24,236 nucleotides of DNA from Planctomycetota bacterium (GTDB lineage: Bacteria > Planctomycetota > Planctomycetia > Gemmatales > Gemmataceae). The position numbers and the translations under genes were made by a program. Shown piece after piece: positions 9,184 through 15,832 of the stretch (position 1 is the first letter of the stretch; every line of letters starts with the position of its first letter). Below the pieces are notes generated by a model. The model had not been told where the DNA came from. It was given only the letters and a program-made list of their open reading frames with translations, and did not search any database. The stretch is taken from positions 1 through 24,236 of the forward strand of contig JACQFG010000321.1 in the NCBI GenBank assembly GCA_016200155.1, written 5' to 3'.

Positions 9184-10574
9184 TCCAGAGCCTCCTGGCG
9201 CGCGAGATCGGCGTACGGCTTGCGGTACAGCCACCACAGCGTCCCGGCCGCCGTGGCGAGAGAGAAACCGATGACCCAGGGCCAGGCATCGTGAACCAGA
9301 CCGGGCAGCGTTCCCTCCGAATAGCGCGACAGCGGGATCAGGGCGATCAGCACGCTGTTGTGCAGGATGTGAAATGAAATCGCCGGCCACAGACTGCGGC
9401 TGCGGATCGTGATCAAGCCGAGGACGACGCCCAGCAAGAACGTCGGCACGAACAAGAACACGTTCAGGTGAAACAGGGCGAAGAAGAAGCTGCTCAGGAG
9501 CACGGCGTTGCGCGGCCGAAAGCCGTGATGCAGGCCGCGCAGGATGAACCCGCGAAACGCAACCTCCTCACAAAAGGCCGGCACCAGGGCGAAGGTCAGC
9601 AGATAGACGCCGAGCTGGTCGGCGCCGAGGTCGCTGCGTTCACGGATGGCGCGCAGGATTTCGATGAGCGGATGCACCCCGTGCAACAGGTTGGGAAACC
9701 AGATCGCGACCGCCTGCGTCAAGCCGATCATCGACGGCAACAATAGCAATGCCAGAAGCATCGCCAGGCTCGTCTCGCGTCCGCGCGGCCAGCGCAGGTA
9801 CAGCGCGGACGCCGGCTGGGTGTTCAACAGCAGCACCATGAACAGCGGGGGCATCGCGACCAGCGCGACCTGCGTGATCGCCGTGCGTGCCGCCAGCGAC
9901 CATTGACCGCCCAATCCCAGCGACAGCCAGCGCAGGCCGATCACCACGCCCAGGCAGAAAAACGCCTGGCCGGTGGTGGGCAGTGCCTCCTTGTCGCGAA
10001 ACAGCCGCTTGAGCCATAGGCCGATGTCGAGCCGTTCCGCCTCCCGGAACAGCACTTCCTCACGGTTGAACTGCTCGATGGCCCAGCGCAGCGCGAGCCA
10101 GCTATACACGCCGATCGGCATCAGCACCGGTGCGAAATACGCCCACGGGATTTCCATGACGCTCGCCGCTGTCATGAGCCGTTGCATCAGCAGCGCGACC
10201 CCCGTGACCGGCACGAGACTGTAGAATGCGTTCAGCTCGACGCCGGGCGCCAGCGTCAGGAAGATCAACGGCATCGTCAGCACGAACAGCGGCATCAGGT
10301 AATACTGGCCTTCCTTCGAGCTGCGGGCATAAGCGCCGATCGCCAGCGCCAGCGCGCTGAAGAACGCCGACTGCGGCAACGACAGCACCACGCACCAGAG
10401 CAGGGCAGCGATCGAAATTCCCCCCTGCGGCATGTAAGCGGAGAACTGCGCGGTCGTGATCCCCATGCTGAGCAAGTTGAGCAGGGCCGTCGCGGAGCTG
10501 AAGACCCAGATCGTCAGGAATTTGCCGAGCACGATCTCCTCGCGGCCGGCCGGCGTGATCAGCAGCGTCTCCAT
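9156..10574 (-). CDS. C-terminal fragment: ABC-2 permease helices plus CPBP intramembrane protease domain
   Basis: Open frame of 472 aa from the internal ATG at 10574 (METLLITPAG). It contains a five- to six-helix ABC-2 type permease part (about residues 10-140), an amphipathic linker and a CPBP/Abi-type intramembrane metalloprotease domain (about 300-440). The protease motifs are CEEVAFRGFILRGL (EExxxR), FFFALFHLN (FxxxH) and SFHILHNS (HxxxN), which together form the expected metal-binding residues. In planctomycetes these parts belong to one long NatB-like fusion protein. The start used here is not a natural start, because the frame continues upstream with conserved text. The last nine codons (ESRERERPD) come from the palindrome at 9160-9183. 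If translated alone, the protease half could still fold. Confidence 0.7.
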   Translation of the reverse strand: METLLITPAGREEIVLGKFLTIWVFSSATALLNLLSMGITTAQFSAYMPQGGISIAALLWCVVLSLPQSAFFSALALAIGAYARSSKEGQYYLMPLFVLTMPLIFLTLAPGVELNAFYSLVPVTGVALLMQRLMTAASVMEIPWAYFAPVLMPIGVYSWLALRWAIEQFNREEVLFREAERLDIGLWLKRLFRDKEALPTTGQAFFCLGVVIGLRWLSLGLGGQWSLAARTAITQVALVAMPPLFMVLLLNTQPASALYLRWPRGRETSLAMLLALLLLPSMIGLTQAVAIWFPNLLHGVHPLIEILRAIRERSDLGADQLGVYLLTFALVPAFCEEVAFRGFILRGLHHGFRPRNAVLLSSFFFALFHLNVFLFVPTFLLGVVLGLITIRSRSLWPAISFHILHNSVLIALIPLSRYSEGTLPGLVHDAWPWVIGFSLATAAGTLWWLYRKPYADLARQEALESRERERPD

Positions 10575-10590
10575 GGTGCCGCGCTCCTTC

Positions 10591-11382
10591 TCACCGGCAC
10601 ACAGATCGACGGCCGGATAGAGCGCGCCGGCCAGCGACGACGCTTGATTCCGCGGGCTGGCGCACCTCGAACGGATCGAGAAACTCTTCGGTGAAGCCGC
10701 GGCGGGCCAGGCGGACCTTTTTTAGCTCGTGCTTCCAGGCGTCGAGGAGCGGCGTCAGGCGGCGCAGTGCGAGCCGCGAACGATCGTCGTCGCGGCGCAC
10801 GTGAACCTGGATGGCCGGGCGCGGCGGATTGCCGACCGCCTCGGCATCGGTGAGCTTGACGAAGAAATCGTCGGGGACTTCGAGAATCAAATCGACCTTG
10901 CGATCGCTCAGAAGAGCCGGGTCAGCATTGCTGAGGAACTCGATGTCGAAGCGAGCCTGGGCGGCCCATTCGCGCGCCGTCTTGCGCGGGACCTTCGCAT
11001 CGAAAACGGTGAAGTGGCCATCTTCGATCAGCAGCGGATAGTCAAGGTATGCCCGGCTGGCGTGCGTCAGCGCACAAACGCCCGCCGCGTGCGGCATGTC
11101 GAAGCCCGGCAGCGCCGCCGCGAACCAGGCCGCCGCGGGCGCAACGTGGCGACCGGCGTTGGCAGGCTCCCGCCGCGGAAAATCCTTGACGTCGGGCGAC
11201 CCGCTGACCACGCCGATCACGCTCGGCTTTTCCGTAAATCCGACCGCAAATTGCAGGACGGCAAAACCGAGCAGGGGATAGAGGATCAGCGGCAAGCCCA
11301 GGATCACCAGCAGCGTACGCCGGTCCCGCAACTGATCGCGCATCTCCCGAAGCCAGATCGTGCGTATGATGGACCAGCGCAT
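10591..11382 (-). CDS. N-terminal fragment of NatB-like ABC permease (frameshifted)
   Basis: Frame of 263 aa. The start is ATG 11382 (MRWSIIRTIWLREMRDQLRD); the nearest GGAG is 14 bp upstream, so the ribosome site is poor. The first membrane helix (about residues 24-48, LLVILGLPLILYPLLGFAVL) is followed by a large extracytoplasmic segment with DLILEVPDDFFVKL and HVRRDDDRSRLALRR, as in NatB/YhaP-type permeases. From about residue 245 the text (AGRRALSGRRSVCR) is out of register with the conserved sequence. No ATP-binding partner gene lies within the window, so even an intact permease would need one encoded elsewhere. Confidence 0.7.
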   Translation of the reverse strand: MRWSIIRTIWLREMRDQLRDRRTLLVILGLPLILYPLLGFAVLQFAVGFTEKPSVIGVVSGSPDVKDFPRREPANAGRHVAPAAAWFAAALPGFDMPHAAGVCALTHASRAYLDYPLLIEDGHFTVFDAKVPRKTAREWAAQARFDIEFLSNADPALLSDRKVDLILEVPDDFFVKLTDAEAVGNPPRPAIQVHVRRDDDRSRLALRRLTPLLDAWKHELKKVRLARRGFTEEFLDPFEVRQPAESSVVAGRRALSGRRSVCR

Positions 11383-11428
11383 GGATACCGTTGTTGCTCC
11401 AGGCTCGACGTAAATTGCAACATGCGAC

Positions 11429-11510
11429 TTGCAGATTGCAGATTGCAGATTGCAGAATGAAGTTTGCAAATCGAGCGGTATTCAATTCTGCAATCTGCAA
11501 TCTGCAATCA
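11429..11510. repeat. TTGCAGA heptamer inverted repeat, 3' side of ispD
   Basis: Four tandem TTGCAGA units (11429-11456) face three units in inverted orientation (about 11487-11508). The arms are nearly perfect over about 28 bp with one indel, and the loop is about 20 nt. It fills the gap between ispD and the permease fragment. Confidence 0.85.
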
Positions 11511-11513
11511 ATT

Positions 11514-12272
11514 TCATTTCAGTCCCTTGCCGCCCCACATTTCTTCCTCGCCGAACGGGTGCACCGAGCCGGTCGGCTTCGGTTTGGGCAGGCTCTTGAG
11601 GATCGCATCGGCCAGGAAAATATCCTGGCGCGTCGTGATCTTGATGTTGGTCGTCGCACCTTCGACGATGTGGATCGCATAGCCCGCGGCTTCCATGAGC
11701 TGGGCGTCATCGGTGAAATTGGCGCCGAGCTTCGTGCGGTTGTCGTAAACCTCGACGAGCCAGTCGCGGCGAAAGACCTGCGGCGTCTGCGCCAGCCACA
11801 ACCCCTGGCGCGGCTGCGTGCCTTGGACCTGCTTGTTCGCATCGACGCGCTTGATCGTGTCGCTGATCGGCACCGCCAGCATCGCCGCCCCGGTTTTCTC
11901 GGCCTTGGAGAAAACCTCATTGACGAGCGATTCGGTCAAGCATGGCCGAACCGCGTCGTGGACGGCGATGTATTCGACCTCCGGCTTGACCAGGGCCAGC
12001 GCGTTGGCGACCGATTCGAAGCGCTCGGCGCCGCCGTTGGCAATCTGAATACTCATGAATGCCAGGTTGGCGCCGAAACGGCGGCGAAACATGTCCTGAT
12101 CTTCGGGCGCGATGACAATGATGCATTGCGCGACGTCCTGCCGATTGATAAACAGCTCGACCGAGCGCAGCCAGACGGCCCGGCCATCGAGATTCGTGAA
12201 CGGCTTCTTCTCCTTGTCGCGAAATCGCGAAGACTTGCCGGCAGCAGGAAAGATCACGGCAAACTGGGACAT
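11514..12272 (-). CDS. ispD: 2-C-methyl-D-erythritol 4-phosphate cytidylyltransferase
   Basis: Third enzyme of the MEP isoprenoid pathway: couples CTP with methylerythritol phosphate to give CDP-ME and pyrophosphate, in the cytosol. The product has 252 aa. Start ATG 12272 (MSQFAVIFPAAGKSSRF) is chosen because GGAGGG sits 6 bp upstream; an in-frame ATG at 12323 lies inside a repeat and adds a non-family leader. Visible motifs: PAAGKSSRF (nucleotide loop), a lysine pair before PF, NGGAERFESVANAL, VHDAVRPCL, QTPQVFRRDWL, FTDDAQLMEAAGY and ITTRQDIFLADAIL. The glycine-rich loop reads AAGKSSR rather than the more usual AAGxGxR, a modest change. The gene has the same TTGCAGA repeat family on both sides. 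Confidence 0.93.
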   Translation of the reverse strand: MSQFAVIFPAAGKSSRFRDKEKKPFTNLDGRAVWLRSVELFINRQDVAQCIIVIAPEDQDMFRRRFGANLAFMSIQIANGGAERFESVANALALVKPEVEYIAVHDAVRPCLTESLVNEVFSKAEKTGAAMLAVPISDTIKRVDANKQVQGTQPRQGLWLAQTPQVFRRDWLVEVYDNRTKLGANFTDDAQLMEAAGYAIHIVEGATTNIKITTRQDIFLADAILKSLPKPKPTGSVHPFGEEEMWGGKGLK

Positions 12273-12288
12273 GGCGCCCTCCGCTGGG

Positions 12289-12334
12289 ATTGCAGATTTG
12301 AAGTCGCAATCGGCAATCTGCATTCTGCAATGGT
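12289..12334. repeat. TTGCAGA-type imperfect inverted repeat, 5' side of ispD
   Basis: ATTGCAGAT at 12289-12297 faces inverted relatives within 12311-12330. It is the same heptamer family as at 11429-11510 but more degenerate. It occupies most of the gap between ispD and the upstream small gene. Confidence 0.65.
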
Positions 12335-12336
12335 GT

Positions 12337-12672
12337 CTATCCTATCGCGCGGCCTGTGCTCTCTGCCAGTTTTTGCCGAACCGTGGCGGATTTGGTGAGG
12401 TGGCCGCGCAGCGAGGATTCTTCCTGTTGCAGGATCTCGTCGACGCTCTGGACGACCTGTTCGGTCGATTGCAGGAAGTCGTGCAGCCGCTGGAGGCGAA
12501 CGTTCCACTGGGCGATTGCTTGCCGATGCTGGTCAGCGAACGAATCGAGTTCCAGGTGCGTCAGGTGCGCGATGCGCGTATCGGCCAGCGCGATGGCGTG
12601 ATCCAGTCGGCGATGGACTTCGTCGAGGATCGTGGCCCAACCGGCCGGCAGCGTCGATGTCTCCGAGGACAT
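12337..12672 (-). CDS. small helical (coiled-coil-like) hypothetical protein
   Basis: Unrecognised protein of 111 aa. Start ATG 12672 (MSSETSTLPAGW) has GGAG 8-9 bp upstream; an in-frame ATG nine codons earlier lacks a site. From about residue 15 on, the sequence is almost wholly helical, with many Leu, Gln, His and Glu and heptad-like spacing (LQRLHDFLQSTEQVVQSVDEILQQEESSL), no signal peptide and no membrane helix. It lies upstream of ispD in the same direction, separated by a repeat, so co-transcription is possible but not assured. The role is unknown. Confidence 0.62.
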   Translation of the reverse strand: MSSETSTLPAGWATILDEVHRRLDHAIALADTRIAHLTHLELDSFADQHRQAIAQWNVRLQRLHDFLQSTEQVVQSVDEILQQEESSLRGHLTKSATVRQKLAESTGRAIG

Positions 12673-12752
12673 TGGCGTTCTCCGTGTACATGCTTGCATC
12701 TGATTTTGGGAGGAAGGGGAATACTCCAGGACGCTTCCGGGTGCAAGCCGGA

Positions 12753-12998
12753 TTTCTTTCTTCGTTTAGCGCCCGCATGGCGCCATGCGGGCGCTAACCC
12801 GGACTTCTCACCACGGATTGCACGGATGGGCACGGATAAGAAACCAACGGTGCGAATGAGTAAATCCGGTGGATCGTCAAGAAACAGTGTGTTGGTGATT
12901 CGCTATTCTCAAACTCTTCGCAAGTCATTATGGCTCTTTCCCATCCGTGTTATCTGTGCAATCCGTGGTGAAAATTCCGAGCTAAACGAAGAAAGAAA
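12753..12998. repeat. GCGCCCGC palindrome with 29-bp arms, split by a second repeat
   Basis: The left arm 12753-12781 is intact. The right arm is in two pieces, 12782-12797 and 12986-12998, the second preceded by a duplicated CTAA. Joining the pieces gives two perfect 29-bp arms (58 bp). The inner 32 bp (12766-12797) are a perfect palindrome by themselves. Confidence 0.88.
12798..12981. mobile_element. about 184-bp inverted-repeat element (CCACGGATTGCAC ends) inserted in a palindrome
   Basis: Its ends are inverted repeats of about 25 bp, including a perfect 16-bp core at 12808-12823 and 12956-12971 that holds CCACGGATTGCAC. CACGGAT is repeated inside the left end. CTAA occurs directly on both sides (12794-12797 and 12982-12985). 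It has no coding capacity. Related CACGGATTGCACGGAT repeats are, as far as I recall, common in planctomycetes and related phyla. Confidence 0.7.
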
Positions 12999-13014
12999 AT
13001 GGGCGAATCTGCTC

Positions 13015-13042
13015 TTGCACGATTCAAGCGTCGCGTTATAGT
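13015..13042 (+). promoter_or_regulatory. probable promoter of the TIM-barrel gene
   Basis: TTGCAC at 13015-13020, 16 bp, TATAGT at 13037-13042 (5 of 6). Transcription would start near 13049, leaving a leader of about 29 nt that contains the GAGGAG ribosome site. Confidence 0.42.
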
Positions 13043-13077
13043 CCCGCACCCGAATTCACGGATTGAGGAGATACCCC

Positions 13078-13842
13078 ATGTACGTCGCATGCTCGACGCA
13101 ATGCTTCGCGCGGTTGCCGCTGGAACGGGCGCTGCGTTTGATGGCGGAGCTGGAATTCAGTAAGGTGGACGTCGCGATTCACGAGAGCGGATCGCATCTG
13201 AAGCCGTCCGAGGTTGCCCGGGACGTCGCCGAGGCTGCACTGCGCATCCGCATCGGACCGAGTCTGTCGCCGGCGGCATTCAGCGTCGAGTTCGATGTGC
13301 AGAGCGACGACGAATACCTGCACCAGCTCAAGGCGATCTGCAAGCTGGCCCGCATGACCGCGGTCACGCTGCTGTGCATTCCCGCGTCGGCCACGGGCGT
13401 CGGCCTCGATGCCGAGGTCCAGCGCTTGCGGCCTCTCGTGCAAATGGTCGAGACGGAAGGTCTCGTCCTGACGGTGCCCACGCGCATCGGCACGCTGACC
13501 GAGTTGCCCAGCACCGCCCGCGACCTGTGCGAGCGCGTTCCCGGCCTTGGGTTAACACTAGATCCGAGCCATTACATCAACGGCCCGCACCAGGGGGGCG
13601 CTTACGACGAGCTGTTCCCCTACATCCGCCACGTCCACCTGCGCGACACCGGCAAGGCGCCGGGCAAGCTGCAAGTGCGCGTCGGCCAGGGCGAAGTCGA
13701 GTATGGCCGCATCATCTCGCAGTTGCAGCGGCAACGCTACGATCGCCTGCTGAGCGTCGCGTTGTACGACGTCGCCGAGGCCCCGTTCGCGATGGAGACG
13801 GAAGTGCGAAAGCTGAAGTATCTGCTGGAAAGTCTGGTGTAG
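13078..13842 (+). CDS. sugar phosphate isomerase/epimerase-like TIM barrel protein
   Basis: Protein of 254 aa in the xylose-isomerase-like TIM-barrel superfamily (AP-endonuclease-2 fold). Members isomerise or epimerise sugars, usually with a divalent metal; the substrate here is not known. Start ATG 13078 follows GAGGAG at 13065-13070. Visible pieces are the first strand MYVACSTQCF, VDVAIHES, SDDEYLHQLKAICKLAR, a central conserved Glu (VETEGLVLTVPT), LGLTLDPSHYINGP (metal-ligand type Asp and His) and YIRHVHLRDTGKAPGKLQV with GQGEVEYGRIISQL. These fit a complete barrel with its metal site. It stands alone, with its own promoter, and ends 8 bp before a nested palindrome. Confidence 0.85.
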   Translation: MYVACSTQCFARLPLERALRLMAELEFSKVDVAIHESGSHLKPSEVARDVAEAALRIRIGPSLSPAAFSVEFDVQSDDEYLHQLKAICKLARMTAVTLLCIPASATGVGLDAEVQRLRPLVQMVETEGLVLTVPTRIGTLTELPSTARDLCERVPGLGLTLDPSHYINGPHQGGAYDELFPYIRHVHLRDTGKAPGKLQVRVGQGEVEYGRIISQLQRQRYDRLLSVALYDVAEAPFAMETEVRKLKYLLESLV

Positions 13843-13849
13843 GTGAATG

Positions 13850-14014
13850 TCAGAGCCTGCAGCGTAAGCGAAGTGATTGCAAAATCCTTCGCTTAGGCGA
13901 CCGGCAAAAGCAAATGTACCAATCACGACGCGGAGCGTCGTGCCACAATGTGGCACGACGCTCCGCGTCGTGGTATTTTTTCTTCTGCCGGTCGCCTTAC
14001 GCTTCAGGCTCTGA
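13850..14014. repeat. GCCTGAAGCGTAAGC palindrome interrupted by a 101-bp element
   Basis: The left arm 13850-13873 differs from the intact copy at 5647-5670 by one base. The right arm is split into 13887-13895 and 14000-14014. Removing the insert and one TTA gives exactly the right arm found at 5680-5703. It lies between the convergent TIM-barrel and TIGR03067 genes. Confidence 0.9.
13896..13996 (-). mobile_element. 101-bp palindromic MITE-like element, copy 2
   Basis: Reverse complement of copy 1 (7773-7873), with a single difference inside an A/T run next to one end. Terminal inverted repeats GGCGACCGGC/GCCGGTCGCC and the 24-bp core arms are all intact. It is flanked by TTA at 13893-13895 and 13997-13999 (CTTA counting one base more). 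Confidence 0.87.
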
Positions 14015-14022
14015 TGGATCGC

Positions 14023-14460
14023 TCACTTCGGTTTCTTCTTCAACACGAGCACGCTGTACGCCTCGGTTTCCTTCCCTTCGAAGACGGTCGGCCGATCCTT
14101 CTTGTCTTCGTTCAGGACAAACTTGAGCTGATCCTTGTCGAACGCATAAATGCCGGGTTCCGTCTTGCCCTTATCCTCGCCGACCAGGTAGGTGAAGTCG
14201 ATCTGCCGCGGCGTCTTGGTCGAATCGAGCTTGATCTGGTACTTCACGACGACCTTGCCCTTATCGAACGCAGTGAACGTGTCCTTTTCGATCGTAAATT
14301 CCAGAAGTTTGGTCTCGTCGGCTGCAATCGGCTTGCCTTTTTCGTTCAGGGAGACGACGACCCACGTGCCCTGCATGCGGTCGAGATCGCTCGGTTCGCC
14401 GGCGCGCAAGAGCGCGATGCCGGCGACGAGGAATGGAGTCAGACAAGCCAGGTACTTCAT
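14023..14460 (-). CDS. secreted TIGR03067-type protein, paralogue 1
   Basis: Exported protein of 145 aa with the planctomycete TIGR03067 domain, whose function is unknown. The signal peptide is residues 1-20 (MKYLACLTPFLVAGIALLRA). The domain starts with DLDRMQGTWVVVSLNEKGK and runs to the end: FTIEKDTFTAF, IKLDSTKTPRQIDFTY, KTEPGIYAFDKDQLKFVL and AYSVLVLKKKPK. AAGG lies about 8 bp before ATG 14460. It is the downstream member of a tandem pair on the minus strand; the copies share domain layout but are well diverged. A perfect-looking palindrome lies between them, which may weaken read-through transcription. Confidence 0.88.
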   Translation of the reverse strand: MKYLACLTPFLVAGIALLRAGEPSDLDRMQGTWVVVSLNEKGKPIAADETKLLEFTIEKDTFTAFDKGKVVVKYQIKLDSTKTPRQIDFTYLVGEDKGKTEPGIYAFDKDQLKFVLNEDKKDRPTVFEGKETEAYSVLVLKKKPK

Positions 14461-14485
14461 GGGATCGCCTTAAAAGGTCCGTCTT

Positions 14486-14539
14486 CCGCTTGCGGCTTAG
14501 CGTTCGCATGGCGCCACGCGAACGCTAAGCCGCAAGCGG
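14486..14539. repeat. 54-bp palindrome, CCGCTTGCGGCTTAGCG family
   Basis: Two contiguous 27-bp arms with one mismatch and no loop. The outer half matches the arms at 3107; the inner half matches the GCGCTCGC family at 15062. So the family appears modular. It sits between the two TIGR03067 genes. Confidence 0.92.
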
Positions 14540-14546
14540 CATCTTC

Positions 14547-14993
14547 CTATTCTTTCGACCGTTGCAGCACGACAAGCCACAGTTCGCTGTTGGGGCGCGA
14601 CAGGAATTCGTTCGGGCGGGCTGCATCCTTGTTGGCTTGGATACAGATTCTCAGCTTGTCGCCGTCGATCTCGTAGATGCCGCGATCGATGCGGTTTTTC
14701 TGCGGTCCGACTTTGAGGGTCACGTCGATTTCTTTGATTTTCTTGGTCGGATCGAGGCGGAAGCTGAAGTTCTCCGCCGTCTTGCCGCCTTCGCGGATGA
14801 GGATGGCGTCGTCCCGAAAGATGAGGTAAAGCTCCTTGAGATCGTCGGCCGGCACCTTTTCTCCCTTGCTGATCGACTCGACGACCTTCCACGTTCCTTG
14901 CAGCGAGGCCTTGTCTTTCTTGATGGCATCGCCCGCTTCGCCGGCCGCGGAAATCAACACGCCGGCGATGATCCAGGTAGCGAGACTATTCAT
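14547..14993 (-). CDS. secreted TIGR03067-type protein, paralogue 2
   Basis: Exported protein of 148 aa. Start ATG 14993 has AAGGAG upstream; an in-frame ATG six codons earlier lacks a site. The signal peptide is about residues 1-20 (MNSLATWIIAGVLISAAGEA). The TIGR03067 domain reads DKASLQGTWKVVESISKGEK, FRDDAILIREGGK, FRLDPTKKIKEIDVTLKVG, RIDRGIYEIDGDKLRICI and ELWLVVLQRSKE. Its order of strands and the position of the charged residues match paralogue 1. The function is unknown. It is upstream of paralogue 1 and divergent from the superoxide dismutase gene, with a 56-bp perfect palindrome in the shared upstream region. Confidence 0.88.
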   Translation of the reverse strand: MNSLATWIIAGVLISAAGEAGDAIKKDKASLQGTWKVVESISKGEKVPADDLKELYLIFRDDAILIREGGKTAENFSFRLDPTKKIKEIDVTLKVGPQKNRIDRGIYEIDGDKLRICIQANKDAARPNEFLSRPNSELWLVVLQRSKE

Positions 14994-15061
14994 GGGGAAT
15001 CTCCTTTGCACCTGATTTTATGTTCGGTTGCCGTGCACGCCAATGGAAATAGATTAGCAAC

Positions 15062-15117
15062 GGCGGTTTACGTTTAGCGCTCGCATGGCGCCATGCGAGC
15101 GCTAAACGTAAACCGCC
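15062..15117. repeat. 56-bp perfect palindrome between divergent genes
   Basis: Two contiguous, perfect 28-bp arms (15062-15089 and 15090-15117). It lies between divergent start codons (14993 and 15148), so it is not a terminator here unless it blocks read-through. It ends 30 bp before the superoxide dismutase start. Confidence 0.94.
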
Positions 15118-15147
15118 AATGCGCCACAATTCATCAAGGAGAACATC

Positions 15148-15768
15148 ATGGCTTACACCTTGCCGAATCTGCCGTACGCAGCCAACGCCCTGGAACCGCA
15201 CATCGACACGATGACGATGGAAATCCACCAGGGTCGGCATCACAAGGCCTACGTGGACAACCTGAACAAGGCGCTCGAAGGCCAGGCCGCACTGGCGAGC
15301 AAGCCGATCGAGCAGCTTTTGCGCGAGATCAATCAAGTGCCCGAAGCGATCAAGCAAGCCGTCATCAACAACGGCGGCGGGCATGCGAATCACTCGATGT
15401 TCTGGGAGATCATGGGCCCCAAGGCGGGCGGCGATCCGAGTGGTCCCCTGGCCGACGATATCAAGGCGACGTTCACCGACTTCGCCACGTTCCGGACGCA
15501 AGTGAAGGATGCCGGCGTCAAGCGCTTCGGCAGCGGCTGGTCCTGGCTCGTCCTCGCCGACGGCAAGCTCAAGATCGTCAGCAGCGCCAATCAGGACAGC
15601 CCGTACATGACCGGCCAGGCCCCGATCATGGGCGTCGATGTCTGGGAGCACGCCTATTACTTGAAGTATCAGAACAAGCGTCCCGATTATCTCGACGCCT
15701 GGTGGAACGTGGTCAACTGGACCGCCGTCGGCGAACGCTATGCGAAAGCGAAGGCGGGGAAACTGTAA
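15148..15768 (+). CDS. superoxide dismutase, Fe/Mn family, Mn-type residues
   Basis: Cytosolic enzyme that turns superoxide into oxygen and hydrogen peroxide; 206 aa, normal length, no signal peptide. ATG 15148 follows AAGGAG. The four metal ligands are His27 (HQGRHHKAYV), His82 (GGGHANHSMFW), Asp164 and His168 (DVWEHAYYLKY). Gly78 in GGGHANH together with Gln149 in SSANQDSPYM is the pattern of manganese enzymes (iron enzymes carry the Gln near position 70). So manganese is the likely metal, by inference. It is a single-gene unit with palindromes on both sides. Confidence 0.96.
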   Translation: MAYTLPNLPYAANALEPHIDTMTMEIHQGRHHKAYVDNLNKALEGQAALASKPIEQLLREINQVPEAIKQAVINNGGGHANHSMFWEIMGPKAGGDPSGPLADDIKATFTDFATFRTQVKDAGVKRFGSGWSWLVLADGKLKIVSSANQDSPYMTGQAPIMGVDVWEHAYYLKYQNKRPDYLDAWWNVVNWTAVGERYAKAKAGKL

Positions 15769-15777
15769 CGATGGTCG

Positions 15778-15830
15778 CCGCTTGTCGTTTAGCGCTCGCA
15801 CGGCGCCGCGCGAGCGCTAAACGCAAGCGG
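15778..15830. repeat. palindrome, CCGCTTG-GTTTAGCGCTCGC family
   Basis: Arms of 26-27 bp (15778-15804 and 15805-15830) with one mismatch and one indel, no loop. It lies between the convergent superoxide dismutase and Cys-rich protein genes, ending 2 bp before the stop of the latter. A bidirectional terminator role fits the position. Confidence 0.88.
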
Positions 15831-15832
15831 AA

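Larger units (their letters stand above)
9156..11382 (-). pseudogene. ABC-2 permease/CPBP protease fusion gene, broken by a deletion and frameshift
   Basis: The two open frames described separately make one NatB-like fusion when joined. The N-terminal frame runs into unrelated sequence after DPFEVRQPAESS and stops at 10591. In the other frame the conserved text ALYPAVDLCAGEKERGTM is readable from about 10640 down and continues into METLLITPAGREEIVLGKF. In the family I recall about 20 hydrophobic residues (the start of the second membrane helix) between these two blocks; here they are absent. So the lesion at about 10625-10660 is a deletion that also shifts frame, or an assembly error. Everything on either side is well conserved, which suggests a recent event. 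Confidence 0.75.
12673..13077. other. gene-free 405-bp stretch filled mostly by nested repeats
   Basis: Between the divergent starts at 12672 and 13078 there is no credible coding frame. About 246 bp of it (12753-12998) is a nested pair of palindromic repeats, described separately. The last 80 bp hold a probable promoter and a ribosome site for the TIM-barrel gene. Confidence 0.7.

Noticed and set aside
10729..11460. 243-codon plus-strand frame opposite the permease N-terminal fragment
   Set aside because: The minus strand carries recognisable NatB-type sequence; this frame has no motifs.
11429..11510. Tandem TTGCAGA units as a CRISPR array
   Set aside because: The units are 7-bp direct tandems with no spacers, and the two halves are inverted; no cas gene is near.
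11391..12398. 335-codon plus-strand frame across ispD
   Set aside because: Begins inside the TTGCAGA repeat and runs antisense to a clear ispD.
15062..15117. Palindrome as an operator for superoxide dismutase
   Set aside because: The same palindrome family occurs between unrelated genes, including convergent ones, so a specific operator role is not supported.
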